DNA of 64,000 nt, taken from the NCBI RefSeq assembly GCF_040819555.1, contig NZ_CP161920.1, forward strand, positions 137,501-201,500, written 5' to 3'. The number at the start of each line of letters is the position of its first letter. Position 1 is the stretch's first letter. Source of the DNA: Nitratireductor sp. GISD-1A_MAKvit (lineage in GTDB: Bacteria; Pseudomonadota; Alphaproteobacteria; Rhizobiales; Rhizobiaceae). A program made the position numbers and the translations under genes. Shown one piece after another: positions 18,907-28,426 of this stretch. A model generated the notes under the pieces. That model made no database searches, had not been told where the DNA came from, and saw only the letters and a program-made list of their open reading frames with translations.

Positions 18907-19704
18907 CTAACCCTTGAAGACCGGCTTGCGCTTTTCAAGAAACGCCGAGACACCCTCGCGGTAGTCGTCCGAGCGGCCGGCTTCGCGCTGCAACTCGCGC
19001 TCCAGCTCAAGCTGCGCATCGAGCGAGCTTCCGGGTGCGGCGTGGATCGCCTTCTTGATCAGGCCGTAGGCGTGGGTCGGTCCGCTGGCCAGTTTCTCCA
19101 CGAGCGCCTCCGCCTCGCTCATCAGCGCATCATCTTCGACCGCACGCCAGATCAGCCCCCAGTTTGCAGCATCCTCCGCCGAGAGCGGCTCGCCGGTCAG
19201 CGCCAGCGCCTTGGCGCGCGGCTCGCCCAGAATGCGCGTCAGGAACCAGGTGCCGCCAGAATCCGGCACGAGGGCAATCTTCGCAAAGGCCTGAATGAAC
19301 TTCGCCGATTTCGCGGCCAGCACGATGTCGCATGCGAGTGCAATGTTGGCGCCCGCGCCAGCGGCCACACCATTCACCGCGCAGACGATGGGCTTGTTCA
19401 TTCCACGCAGCTTGCGCACCAGCGGATTGTAAAAATTCTCGATCGTGTAGCCGAGGTCCGGCTTCTCTTCGAGCTTGGCGGGATCACGGTCACCCAGATC
19501 CTGCCCGGCACAGAAGCCGCGCCCGGCTCCTGTTAAAAGCACCGCGCGGCAGGTGCCATCGGCAGAGCACGCTTCCAGCGCCTCGCGCAGTGCCGTGTGC
19601 TGTTCCTCATTGAACGAGTTCAGCTTCTCCGGACGATTGAGCGTGATGCGGTGCCATCCGTCATGGCGTTCGTGAAGCACGGTCTGCGAAGTCGCGGTGC
19701 CCAT
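18907..19704 (-). CDS. Enoyl-CoA hydratase/isomerase, PaaG-like
   Basis: A 265-residue crotonase-fold enzyme. The oxyanion-hole strand GAGRGFCAGQDLGDRDP and the later AGAGANIALACDIVLAA/DSGGTWFLTR segments match 2-(1,2-epoxy-1,2-dihydrophenyl)acetyl-CoA isomerase (PaaG), including the aspartate of VPDSGG. In phenylacetate catabolism that enzyme forms the oxepin-CoA. Other paa genes are not in the window, so it may instead serve fatty-acid or another aromatic pathway. Size is normal and the C-terminus FLEKRKPVFKG is typical. Confidence 0.82.
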   Translation of the reverse strand: MGTATSQTVLHERHDGWHRITLNRPEKLNSFNEEQHTALREALEACSADGTCRAVLLTGAGRGFCAGQDLGDRDPAKLEEKPDLGYTIENFYNPLVRKLRGMNKPIVCAVNGVAAGAGANIALACDIVLAAKSAKFIQAFAKIALVPDSGGTWFLTRILGEPRAKALALTGEPLSAEDAANWGLIWRAVEDDALMSEAEALVEKLASGPTHAYGLIKKAIHAAPGSSLDAQLELERELQREAGRSDDYREGVSAFLEKRKPVFKG

Positions 19705-19774
19705 GGAAATCCCCTTTGATTGAATGCAGCGCTTTTTGCACGCACTGCGCGTTCAATCAATTCCAGCAAACGAT

Positions 19775-20950
19775 TTATTCGAAAACGATGGCCGGTGCTT
19801 CTTCTGCTGAACTCTGCATCGCGGCTTCGAGATGCGTCCGCACCCTTCGCGCAATCTCCTTGTAAACCATAGCCTGAACGCCATCGGGGATCGACGCTAC
19901 GACCGGCGTCCCCGCGTCGGAGGTTTCGCGCACATCCATTGTCAGAGGCACTTCGCCGAGGAAGGGCACACCCAGCCGCTCTGCCTCCGCCTTCGCGCCG
20001 CCATGGCCAAATATGTCATAGCGCTTGCCCGTGTCGGGGGCCACGAAATAGCTCATGTTCTCGACGATGCCGAGCAGTGGCACATCCACCCGCTTGAACA
20101 TGTTGAGCCCCTTGCGGGCGTCGATCAAGGCCAGATCCTGCGGCGTGGAAACGATCACCGCACCGGCCAGCGGCACCTGCTGCGCCATGGTGAGCTGCGC
20201 GTCACCCGTGCCGGGCGGCATGTCGACCACCAGGACGTCGAGTTCGCCCCAGGCAACGTCACGCAGCATCTGGCGAAGCGCCGAAACGACCATCGGTCCG
20301 CGCCAGATCATCGGCGTGTCTTCTTCAACCAGGAAGCCCATGGACATGACCTTCACGCCAAAGGCCTCCATCGGCTTTAGCGTCTTGCCATCGGCAGTCT
20401 CCGGCTTGCCTTTCAGCCCCAGAAGACGCGGCATGGAAGGTCCGTAAATGTCTGCATCCAGAATGCCGACCTTCAGATCCAGCGCCTTCAACCCCAGCGC
20501 CAGGTTGACCGCCGTGGTGGACTTGCCGACGCCACCCTTTCCGCTCGCAACGGCGATGATCGCCTTGATGCCCGGAACATCCTGCTTGGCCGGTTGCTGG
20601 CCGGCCTGCGCGGCTGGTCCGCCCGGCGCGGGACGCTGTGATGTCGGACGCTGCGGCGCAGGCTTGGGGCGTGGTGGCGGTGTCGTGCCCATGCCACCCC
20701 CCGCCTTCTCGGCCGTCAGCGCAACCATCGCCCCCTTCACGCCCGGCAGCGATTTGACGGCATTCTCAGCCGCCTGGCGCAGCGGCTCCAGTTCCTGCGC
20801 GCGTTTGGCGGGAACCGTTATCGAAAAGAAAACCTTGCCATCAGCGATGAAGATCTCGGAAACCAGTCCCCGGGAAACGATATCGCCTTCGAGGTCGGGG
20901 CCCTTCACGGACCTTAAGCGGTCGATGACGGTCTGTCTGTCGAGAGTCAT
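19775..20950 (-). CDS. apbC: Mrp/ApbC iron-sulfur cluster carrier ATPase
   Basis: A 391-residue P-loop protein that carries and transfers Fe-S clusters to apoproteins. Layout: an N-terminal MIP18 (DUF59) domain to ~80, a Pro/Gln-rich linker at ~88-122, then the ATPase with the deviant Walker A SGKGGVGKSTTAV (P-loop 137-144) and VVDMPPGTGD. The ATG at 20950 is preferred over a GTG two codons upstream. It is divergent from the LysR gene ahead of fds, whose products need many Fe-S clusters; a functional link is plausible but not shown. Confidence 0.92.
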   Translation of the reverse strand: MTLDRQTVIDRLRSVKGPDLEGDIVSRGLVSEIFIADGKVFFSITVPAKRAQELEPLRQAAENAVKSLPGVKGAMVALTAEKAGGGMGTTPPPRPKPAPQRPTSQRPAPGGPAAQAGQQPAKQDVPGIKAIIAVASGKGGVGKSTTAVNLALGLKALDLKVGILDADIYGPSMPRLLGLKGKPETADGKTLKPMEAFGVKVMSMGFLVEEDTPMIWRGPMVVSALRQMLRDVAWGELDVLVVDMPPGTGDAQLTMAQQVPLAGAVIVSTPQDLALIDARKGLNMFKRVDVPLLGIVENMSYFVAPDTGKRYDIFGHGGAKAEAERLGVPFLGEVPLTMDVRETSDAGTPVVASIPDGVQAMVYKEIARRVRTHLEAAMQSSAEEAPAIVFE

Positions 20951-21079
20951 GTGCACGTGCCTTTGCGTTTTCTCTCAGATAATGCAGATGGGCGCGCGGG
21001 CCAAGAGAGGCAAATTGGCCAACCCTTATTCTCAGCCTTGCACGTTGCCGGTCGTGCATCAGCGATGTAGCGTCACGCC

Positions 21080-21979
21080 ATGATCGACAAGCTGGAATTT
21101 TTCATCGCGCTTGCCAGGGAGCAGCATTTCGGGCGGGCTGCCGCCGAGCTCGGCATCACACAGCCCACGCTGTCTGCTGCCATCAAGCAGCTTGAGGACC
21201 AGCTTGGCGTCATGCTGGTCCAGCGCGGATCGCGCTTTCAGGGTCTGACGCCGGAAGGTCAGCGCGTTCTCGAATGGGCGCGGCGCATTGTTGGCGACAC
21301 GCGCACCATGCGTGCCGAGATGAAAGCTGCCAGAACCGGCCTCGCCGGCCATGTACGCATCGCCGCCATTCCCACAGCACTCGCCATGCTGCCCGAGCTC
21401 ACCACGCCTTTCCGGGAAAAGCACCCCGAAGTCACCTTCTCCATCATCTCGCGCACGTCGCTCGAAGTCCTGTCTCTGCTGGAAAATTTCGAGATCGATA
21501 TCGGCATCACCTATCTCGACAATGAACCGCTTGGCCATGTTGCCGCAGTGCCGCTCTATTCCGAGCGCTACCAGCTCATCACCGCGGCCGCCAACCGTCT
21601 CGCAGACCGTGATACGGTAACATGGAAGGAAGTCGCCGAGCTGCCGCTCTGCCTCCTCACACCCGACATGCAAAACCGGCGCATCATCAATAAACATCTG
21701 GAAGAGGTGGGGGCAACGGCGCACCCGACGCTCGAATCCAATTCGATGATCGTGCTCTTCTCCCATATCCGCACCGGAAAATGGGCTTCCATCATGCCGC
21801 TCAATCTGGCGGAAGTTCTGGGCTTTGCAGAGCCGATCCGCGCCATCCCCATTGTCGAACCCGACGCCAGTCATCTGGTCGGTCTCGTGGCGGCAAAACG
21901 TGAACCCCATACACCGCTGGTTTCCGCGCTGCTGTACGAAGCAGGCCATTTGGCCGAACGATATAAGGGGCGGCGATAG
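21080..21979 (+). CDS. LysR-family regulator upstream of the formate dehydrogenase operon
   Basis: A 299-residue LysR regulator with the N-terminal helix-turn-helix (REQHFGRAAAELGITQPTLSAAIKQLEDQLG) and the usual two-lobed effector domain from ~90. It lies 95 bp upstream of fdsG on the same strand, the place occupied by the fds/fdh regulator in many alphaproteobacteria. It therefore probably activates the operon in response to formate (inference). The 95-bp gap contains a TATATT-like -10 element near 22010. Confidence 0.9.
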   Translation: MIDKLEFFIALAREQHFGRAAAELGITQPTLSAAIKQLEDQLGVMLVQRGSRFQGLTPEGQRVLEWARRIVGDTRTMRAEMKAARTGLAGHVRIAAIPTALAMLPELTTPFREKHPEVTFSIISRTSLEVLSLLENFEIDIGITYLDNEPLGHVAAVPLYSERYQLITAAANRLADRDTVTWKEVAELPLCLLTPDMQNRRIINKHLEEVGATAHPTLESNSMIVLFSHIRTGKWASIMPLNLAEVLGFAEPIRAIPIVEPDASHLVGLVAAKREPHTPLVSALLYEAGHLAERYKGRR

Positions 21980-22074
21980 AAGTTTTCTATCAAGCGACGA
22001 ATATGCTATATTGATCCTTGCAACAGGATTTGTTTCTCCTCCAGAACGAGCATCGTTAGGGAGGGCGCTGCGAG

Positions 22075-22548
22075 ATGCAGCAAGCACGTACCGAAATCGC
22101 TTCTGCGGTCGAACCGATCATCGATCGCTGGAAGAATGAAGAAGGCCCGTTACTACCCATTCTCAATGGGATTCAGCGGGAGCTTGGTCATGTGCCGCGT
22201 GACAGCCTGCCCATCATTGCCGAAGCTCTGAACCTGTCCCGCGCCGAAGTTTATGGCGTTGTCTCGTTTTATCACGACTACCGCGAGAAACCGGCGGGCC
22301 GCCATGTGCTAAAACTGTGCCGGGCTGAAGCCTGCCAGTCCATGGGCGGCGATGCCATTGCCGAAAAGCTGCAGAAGCTGCTTGGCATCAAGTTTCACGA
22401 GACCTCAGCCGATGGAGCGGTGACGCTGGAGCCCGTCTATTGCCTTGGCCTGTGCGCCTGTGCGCCCTCCGCCATGCTCGACGGCGAGGTGATTGGCCGT
22501 ATCGATGAAGCGCGGGCGGAAGAAATCGCAGCAGAGGTGCGGGCATGA
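22075..22548 (+). CDS. fdsG: NAD-dependent formate dehydrogenase gamma subunit
   Basis: A 157-residue NuoE-like subunit carrying one [2Fe-2S] cluster of the soluble, cytoplasmic FdsGBA formate dehydrogenase. The cluster cysteines are visible as LCRAEACQSMGG followed by YCLGLCACAPSAM. The N-terminal part EEGPLLPILNGIQRELGHVP is typical of NuoE. GGGAGGG lies upstream of the ATG. The stop overlaps the fdsB start as ATGA. Confidence 0.95.
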   Translation: MQQARTEIASAVEPIIDRWKNEEGPLLPILNGIQRELGHVPRDSLPIIAEALNLSRAEVYGVVSFYHDYREKPAGRHVLKLCRAEACQSMGGDAIAEKLQKLLGIKFHETSADGAVTLEPVYCLGLCACAPSAMLDGEVIGRIDEARAEEIAAEVRA

Positions 22549-24101
22549 CCATCAACATCTACATTCCGCGCGATGCCGGAGCGCTGGCGCTAGGCGCCGA
22601 AAAGGTCGCTGCCGCCGCGCGCGAGGAAATCGAAAAACGCGGCCTTGATGCAAAGATCGTTCGCAACGGCTCGCGCGGCATGTTCTGGCTTGAACCGATG
22701 GTCGAAGTGGAGACCGCCGAGGGTCGCGTGGCCTATGGTCCGGTGAGGCCTGGCGACGTGGCTGGCCTGTTCGATGCCGGGTTGGTGGAAGGCGGCGCCC
22801 ATGATCTTTCTCTCGGCAAACCCGAGGAAATTCCGTTCCTTGCAAAGCAGACGCGGCTGACCTTCGCCCGTTGCGGCATCATCGATCCGGTCTCGCTTGC
22901 GGACTATGAGGCCCATGGTGGCCTGCGTGGCCTGCGCAACGCGCTGGAAAAAACACCGCTCGGCATCGTAGAGGAAGTCACCGAATCCGGCCTGCGTGGC
23001 CGTGGCGGCGCGGGCTTCCCGACCGGCATCAAGTGGAAGACGGTCCACGACACCGACGGCCCGCAGAAATACATCGTCTGCAACGCCGACGAAGGCGATT
23101 CGGGCACCTTCTCCGACCGCATGATCATGGAAGGCGATCCCTTCGTGCTCATCGAGGGCATGGTGATTGCCGGCATCGCGACGGGCGCGACCAAGGGTTA
23201 TGTCTATCTGCGGTCCGAATATCCCAATGTTCACAGGATCCTGAACGAGGCCATAGACGCCGCCCGTGCTGCCGGCATGCTCGGCAAAAGCGTTCTCGGT
23301 TCGAAATACGCTTTCGACATGGAAGTGCGCGTGGGTGCAGGTGCCTATGTCTGCGGCGAGGAAACCGCGCTCCTCGACAGTCTGGAAGGCAAGCGCGGGC
23401 AGGTGCGCGCCAAGCCGCCGCTGCCTGCCCATGAAGGCCTGTTCGGCAGGCCGACCGTCATCAACAATGTGATCTCGCTCGCCTCCGTGCCGATTATTCT
23501 CGACAAGGGCGGCGCCTATTACCGCGATTTCGGCATGGGCCGGTCGCGCGGCACCATTCCGATCCAGATCACCGGCAATGTGAAGCATGGCGGCCTGTTC
23601 GAAGCTGCCTTCGGCATGACGCTCGGCGAGCTCGTGGACGATATCGGCGGCGGCACCGCCACGGGTCGTCCCGTGCGCGCCGTGCAGGTGGGTGGCCCGC
23701 TCGGCGCCTACTGGCCGCGCGACCTGTTCGACACGCCCTTCGACTATGAGGCTTTCGCCGCCAAGGATGGTCTTATCGGCCATGCCGGCATCGTGGTCTT
23801 TGACGATACGGTCGACCTTCTAAAGCAGGCACGCTTCGCCATGGAGTTCTGTGCCGTGGAAAGCTGCGGCAAGTGCACGCCCTGCCGCATCGGCTCGACG
23901 CGCGGCGTCGAGGTGCTCGATCGGTTGAAACAGGGCATCGCGCCCGAAGAGCAGATCGAGACCGTGACCGATCTCTGCAACACGATGAAGTTCGGATCGC
24001 TGTGCGCGCTGGGTGGCTTCACGCCCTACCCCGTCATGAGCGCGCTGACCCATTTCCCGGAAGATTTCCGCCCCGCGCCCGTGCGCGAAGCAGCGGAATA
24101 G
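22545..24101 (+). CDS. fdsB: NAD-dependent formate dehydrogenase beta subunit
   Basis: A 518-residue NuoF-like subunit that binds FMN and NAD(H) and one [4Fe-4S] cluster and delivers electrons from formate to NAD+. It has an N-terminal thioredoxin-like region (~1-100), the FMN/NADH part with GLRGRGGAGFPTGIKW and NADEGDSGTFSDR, then YVCGEETALLDSLEGKRG. The cluster motif ESCGKCTPCRIGSTRG is close to the C-terminus. It is translationally coupled to fdsG and 10 bp upstream of fdsA. Confidence 0.96.
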   Translation: MTINIYIPRDAGALALGAEKVAAAAREEIEKRGLDAKIVRNGSRGMFWLEPMVEVETAEGRVAYGPVRPGDVAGLFDAGLVEGGAHDLSLGKPEEIPFLAKQTRLTFARCGIIDPVSLADYEAHGGLRGLRNALEKTPLGIVEEVTESGLRGRGGAGFPTGIKWKTVHDTDGPQKYIVCNADEGDSGTFSDRMIMEGDPFVLIEGMVIAGIATGATKGYVYLRSEYPNVHRILNEAIDAARAAGMLGKSVLGSKYAFDMEVRVGAGAYVCGEETALLDSLEGKRGQVRAKPPLPAHEGLFGRPTVINNVISLASVPIILDKGGAYYRDFGMGRSRGTIPIQITGNVKHGGLFEAAFGMTLGELVDDIGGGTATGRPVRAVQVGGPLGAYWPRDLFDTPFDYEAFAAKDGLIGHAGIVVFDDTVDLLKQARFAMEFCAVESCGKCTPCRIGSTRGVEVLDRLKQGIAPEEQIETVTDLCNTMKFGSLCALGGFTPYPVMSALTHFPEDFRPAPVREAAE

Positions 24102-24111
24102 GAGGACACCC

Positions 24112-27016
24112 ATGTGTGGAACTCAAGAACGTGGAACCGACAAGCGTTTCGTAGAAGAAATCGACTACGGCACCCCCGCTGTCCGCTCTGACAAGACGGT
24201 GACGCTAACCATCGATGGAGGAACCGTCACCGTGCCGGAAGGTACCTCGATCATGCGCGCCGCACGCGAGGCCGGCATCGCCGTGCCGAAGCTCTGCGCC
24301 AACGATATGGTCAAGAGCTTCGGCTCCTGCCGCCTCTGCCTTGTCGAGATCGAGGGCAAGGGCGGCACGCCCGCCTCCTGCACCACCCCGGCCATGGACG
24401 GCATTTCCGTCAACACAAAGACCGACCGTCTCAACACCATCCGCCGCGGCGTGATGGAACTCTACATGTCCGATCATCCCGAAGACTGCGCGGCCTGTGC
24501 TGCCGGTGACTGCGAGATGGCGAACATGGCCGAGAGCGTCGGCCTGAAGCAGAACCGCTATGGCGATGACGGGGCAAACCACCTCGAACCCTCGCCCATT
24601 GGCGAGCACGGAGTGAACTTCAAGGAATTGGATGTCTCCAATCCCTATTTTGCCTATGACCCGGCGAAGTGCATCGTCTGTTCCTTATGCGTTCGCGCCT
24701 GTGAGGAGCAGCAGGGCACTTTCGCGCTCACCGTGGAAGGCCGGGGCTTTGAAAGCCGCATCACCGCCGGCATGGACGAGCCCTTCCTGCAGTCGGAATG
24801 CGTTTCCTGCGGTGCCTGCGTGCAGGCCTGCCCCACCGGCGCGCTTCAGGAAAAGTCCATTATCGAGATGGGCATGCCGGATCACTCCGCCGTCACCACC
24901 TGCGCTTATTGCGGCGTCGGCTGTTCGTTCAAGGCAGAGATGAAGGGCGAGGAAGTCGTCCGCATGGTGCCCTACAAGGATGGCAAGGCCAATCGCGGCC
25001 ATTCCTGCGTGAAGGGCCGCTTCGCCTATGGCTACGCCAACCACGAGGAACGCATCCTCAACCCGATGATCCGCGAGAAGATCACCGACCCGTGGCGCGA
25101 AGTGTCATGGGATGAGGTCTACGCGCATATCGGCAGTGAGATCGGGCGCATTCAAGAGAAATATGGCCGGGGCTCGGTGGGCGGCATCACCTCGTCGCGC
25201 TGCACCAATGAAGAGACCTATCTCGTTCAGAAACTGGTGCGCCAGGCGTTCGGCAACAACAATGTCGACACCTGCGCCCGCGTCTGCCACTCCCCCACCG
25301 GCTATGGCCTCAAAACCACGTTCGGCACCTCCGCCGGCACGCAGGATTTCGATTCGGTCGAGCACACCGATGTCGTTCTTGTCATCGGCGCCAACCCGAC
25401 GGACGCCCATCCGGTTTTCGGCTCGCGTCTCAAGAAGCGGCTGCGCGAAGGCGCGAAGCTGATCGTCCTCGACCCGCGCCGCATCGACCTCGTGCGCACG
25501 CCGCATGTGGAGGCGAGCTATCACCTGCCCTTGAAGCCCGGCACCAATGTCGCCGTGCTGACCGCACTCGCCCATGTGATCGTTTCCGAAGGTCTGTTCG
25601 ACGAAGCCTTCATCCGCGAGCGCTGCGACTGGGACGAATTCCAGGACTGGGCGAGTTTCGTTCTCCAGCCGGAAAACAGTCCCGAAACCGTCGAAAAGAT
25701 GTCCGGCGTTTCCGCCGATCTGATCCGCGGTGCTGCACGCCTTTACGCCACCGGTGGAAACGGCGCGATCTATTACGGTCTTGGCGTCACCGAGCACAGC
25801 CAGGGCTCCACCACCGTCATGGCCATTGCCAACCTCGCCATGGCCACCGGCAATATCGGCCGTCCGGGCGTGGGCGTGAACCCGCTGCGCGGTCAGAACA
25901 ACGTGCAGGGCTCCTGCGATATGGGCTCGTTCCCGCACGAGATGCCGGGCTACCGCCACATCTCCGAGGATGCGACCCGCGCGATCTACGAGAGCCTGTG
26001 GGGCGTGAAGCTCGACAATGAGCCGGGGCCTGCGCATCCCCAACATGCTGGACGCTGCCGTAGAAGGCTCCTTCAAGGCGCTTTACGTGCAGGGCGAAGA
26101 CATTCTCCAGTCCGACCCCAACACGCATCACGTGGCTGCCGGCCTTGAGGCGATGGAATGCGTCATCGTTCACGATCTCTTCCTGAACGAGACCGCCAAT
26201 TACGCCCATGTGTTCCTGCCGGGCTCCACCTTCCTTGAGAAGGACGGCACCTTCACCAATGCCGAACGCCGCATCAACCGCGTCCGCAAGGTGATGGAAC
26301 CCAGGAACGGCTATGCCGACTGGGAGGTCACGCAGGACATGGCCCGCGCGCTGGGCCAGAACTGGAACTACACGCATCCGTCCGAGATCATGGCCGAGAT
26401 CGCGGCCACCACGCCGAGCTTTGCCGGCGTGACCTATGAGCTTCTGGAAAAAGAAGGCTCGGTGCAATGGCCGTGCAACGAGAAGGCCCCCACCGGCACG
26501 CCCGTTATGCATACGGACGGCTTCGTGCGCGGCAAGGGCAAGTTCGTGCGCACCGCCTATGTGGCGACCGATGAGAAGGTCGGCCCGCGCTTCCCACTGC
26601 TGCTCACCACCGGCCGCATCCTCTCGCAATACAATGTTGGCGCACAGACCCGCCGCACGGAGAATGTCGTCTGGCACGACGAGGATCTTCTGGAGATCCA
26701 TCCTTTCGACGCCGAGAATCGCGGCATCCGCGAGGGTGACTGGGTAAAGCTCAAGAGCCGCTCTGGCGAGACCAGCCTGCGCGCCACCATCACGGAGCGC
26801 GTTGCGCCGGGTGTCGTCTACACCACCTTCCACCACCCGGCCACGCAGGCCAATGTGGTGACGACCGAATATTCCGACTGGGCCACCAACTGCCCCGAAT
26901 ACAAGGTCACGGCGGTGCAGGTTTCGCCCTCCAACGGCCCGACCGAGTGGCAGGAGGATTATGAAGAGCACGCCCGCCAAAGCCGCCGCATCGTGCATGT
27001 GGAGGCGGCGGAGTAG
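24112..27016 (+). CDS. fdsA: NAD-dependent formate dehydrogenase alpha (molybdenum) subunit, frameshifted as given
   Basis: The catalytic subunit. It oxidises formate to CO2 at a bis-MGD molybdenum centre and passes electrons through Fe-S clusters to FdsB/G. The N-terminus has a [2Fe-2S] ferredoxin domain (C62, C73, C76, C90), further Cys clusters (CIVCSLCVRAC, CVSCGACVQAC, CAYCGVGC) and the Mo-ligand Cys392-His393 in CARVCHSPTG. The first frame runs past LDNEPG into nonsense and stops at 26148; the continuation RIPNMLDAAVEGSFKALYVQ is in another frame. Dropping one base of the GGGGCC at 26025-26030 restores 967 residues, the normal size. GGAGGACACCC precedes the ATG. Confidence 0.93.
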
Positions 27017-27068
27017 GGTGATGTGTGCTGGCGGTGGTGTGATCAGGGATGCGCCAACCTATCGGCCC

Positions 27069-27215
27069 CCTTCTCCCCGTGTGCGGGGAGAAGGTGAGGA
27101 TGAGGGGCGAGCGCCACCCGTTGATGAGATCGCCGTTTCGAAATGTGATTGTCAAACGCTGACGCCCGCCCCTCAACCCCCTGCCGGGACCTTCTCCCCG
27201 CACACGGGGAGAAGG
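27069..27215. repeat. Pair of RIME-like palindromes between fdsA and fdhD
   Basis: Two near-perfect palindromes (CCTTCTCCCC, a short loop, then GGGGAGAAGG) at 27069-27094 and 27190-27215 flank ~95 bp with related CACCC/GAGGGG stretches. This matches my recollection of rhizobial intergenic mosaic elements (RIME). It interrupts the fds operon in its 258-bp non-coding gap and could act as an RNA hairpin affecting expression of fdhD and fdsD. Confidence 0.75.
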
Positions 27216-27274
27216 GCGCCTTCGCCTCGGCTATTGCCTTATCTCCGGTCAGGCGCCGAAGGGGCCAACCGGCC

Positions 27275-28099
27275 ATGACCCATCCCCCCGCCACAGCCCG
27301 CGTTTCCAGAACGGCCCGCCGCACCGGCGGAACGAAGGTCAACCCACGCACCGTTCCCGAGGAGACGCCCATCGCGCTTTCCTATGGCGGCACCACCCAT
27401 GCTGTGATGATGGCGACACCCGCAGATCTCGAAGACTTCGCCCTCGGCTTCAGTGTGACGGAAGGCATCGTTGCGAGCGCCGAAGAGATCGAAACCTTTA
27501 CCGTTCAGGAACTCGGCCCCGGCATCGACCTGCAGATACGCCTGCGCGATGCGGCCAACACCCGCTTCGAGGCGCGTCGCAGGCGGCTGGCCGGTCCGGT
27601 CGGCTGCGGCCTTTGCGGCATCGAGAGCATTGAAGAAGCGATGCGCTCGGTGGCGGAAACGGCGTCCCGGCAGCGCTTCACCGCTGCCGAGATCACCAAT
27701 GCCGTCAGCGAACTGCACGAGTTTCAGGAACTTCACAAGGCCACCGGTGCCGTCCACGCTGCCGGTTTCTACGTTCCCGGCAAAGGCATTGTCGCAGCGC
27801 GCGAAGATGTGGGCCGGCACAATGCGCTCGACAAGCTGGCCGGTGCTCTGGTGAAGGCCGGCAGCGAGCGCCAAAACGGCGCGGTGATCGTCACCTCGCG
27901 CGTCTCGGTCGAGATGGTGCAGAAAACCGCCGCCATCGGCGCACCGCTCATTGCCGCCGTATCAGCCCCGACAGCGCTGGCCATCCGCACGGCGGAAACC
28001 GCCGGCATGACCCTCGTCGCCCTCGTGCGCGGCGAGGAGTTCGACATTTTCACCCATCCCGAACGCGTAAATATTGGAGCGGCCAGACATGTCGCATGA
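27275..28099 (+). CDS. fdhD: Formate dehydrogenase accessory sulfurtransferase FdhD/FdsC
   Basis: A 274-residue protein that passes sulfur to the molybdenum cofactor of formate dehydrogenase, needed for activity. The paired cysteines are present in GPVGCGLCGIESIEEA, along with GIVAAREDVGRHNALDKLAG and the C-terminal VALVRGEEFDIFTHPERV typical of FdhD. The ATG at 27275 is chosen because upstream codons lie in the repeat region. Its 3' end overlaps fdsD by 11 bp. Confidence 0.95.
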   Translation: MTHPPATARVSRTARRTGGTKVNPRTVPEETPIALSYGGTTHAVMMATPADLEDFALGFSVTEGIVASAEEIETFTVQELGPGIDLQIRLRDAANTRFEARRRRLAGPVGCGLCGIESIEEAMRSVAETASRQRFTAAEITNAVSELHEFQELHKATGAVHAAGFYVPGKGIVAAREDVGRHNALDKLAGALVKAGSERQNGAVIVTSRVSVEMVQKTAAIGAPLIAAVSAPTALAIRTAETAGMTLVALVRGEEFDIFTHPERVNIGAARHVA

Positions 28100-28373
28100 C
28101 GAAAAGTTCAAATCCGGCGACGAGCATCTCATCTATATGGCCAACCAGATCGCCACGTTCTTCAGTTCGCAACCGGAAGACGAGCGCGTGGCAGGCGTGG
28201 CCGATCACATCAACAAGTTCTGGGAACCGCGCATGCGCGCCCGCCTGATTGAAATCATTGATGAGGGCGGCAAGGGGCTTTCGCCTCTGGTGATTAACGC
28301 TGCTGGTGTGATCAACCGCCCGAAAGCGGCCCTGAGGCGGCGCCTGGCTCAGACGCCGCCTCGTCATTGCTAA
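28089..28373 (+). CDS. fdsD: Formate dehydrogenase delta subunit
   Basis: A 94-residue protein of the FdsD family, seen as YMANQIATFFSSQPEDE, VADHINKFWEPRMRARLIE and GLSPLVINAAG. The delta protein is found with FdsGBA and helps assemble or mature the complex. The last ~15 residues (arginine-rich, ending PRHC) are coded by a hairpin that looks like the operon terminator and are not typical of the family. The start overlaps fdhD. Confidence 0.9.
   Translation: MSHDEKFKSGDEHLIYMANQIATFFSSQPEDERVAGVADHINKFWEPRMRARLIEIIDEGGKGLSPLVINAAGVINRPKAALRRRLAQTPPRHC
28334..28362 (+). terminator. Terminator hairpin in the 3' end of fdsD
   Basis: GAGGCGGCG and CGCCGCCTC form a 9-bp G+C stem around an 11-base loop. 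The T-rich run after it is weak (GTTCTTTTGC from 28379). It separates the fds operon from the convergent autotransporter gene. Confidence 0.5.
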
Positions 28374-28426
28374 ACGATCGTTCTTTTGCACGGATGTCAG
28401 CCGTCTCCGACCGACTGCAAAATGCT

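Noticed and set aside
18428..19704. Part of a CO dehydrogenase or complete phenylacetate pathway
   Set aside because: Only coxG-like and paaG-like genes occur, convergent to each other; no coxMSL, paaABCDE or paaK are in the window.
24112..27016. fdsA as a selenocysteine-type formate dehydrogenase
   Set aside because: The Mo ligand is an ordinary Cys codon (TGC at 392), and the disruption lies ~630 bp farther on, at GGGGCC, not at an in-frame TGA in the active site.
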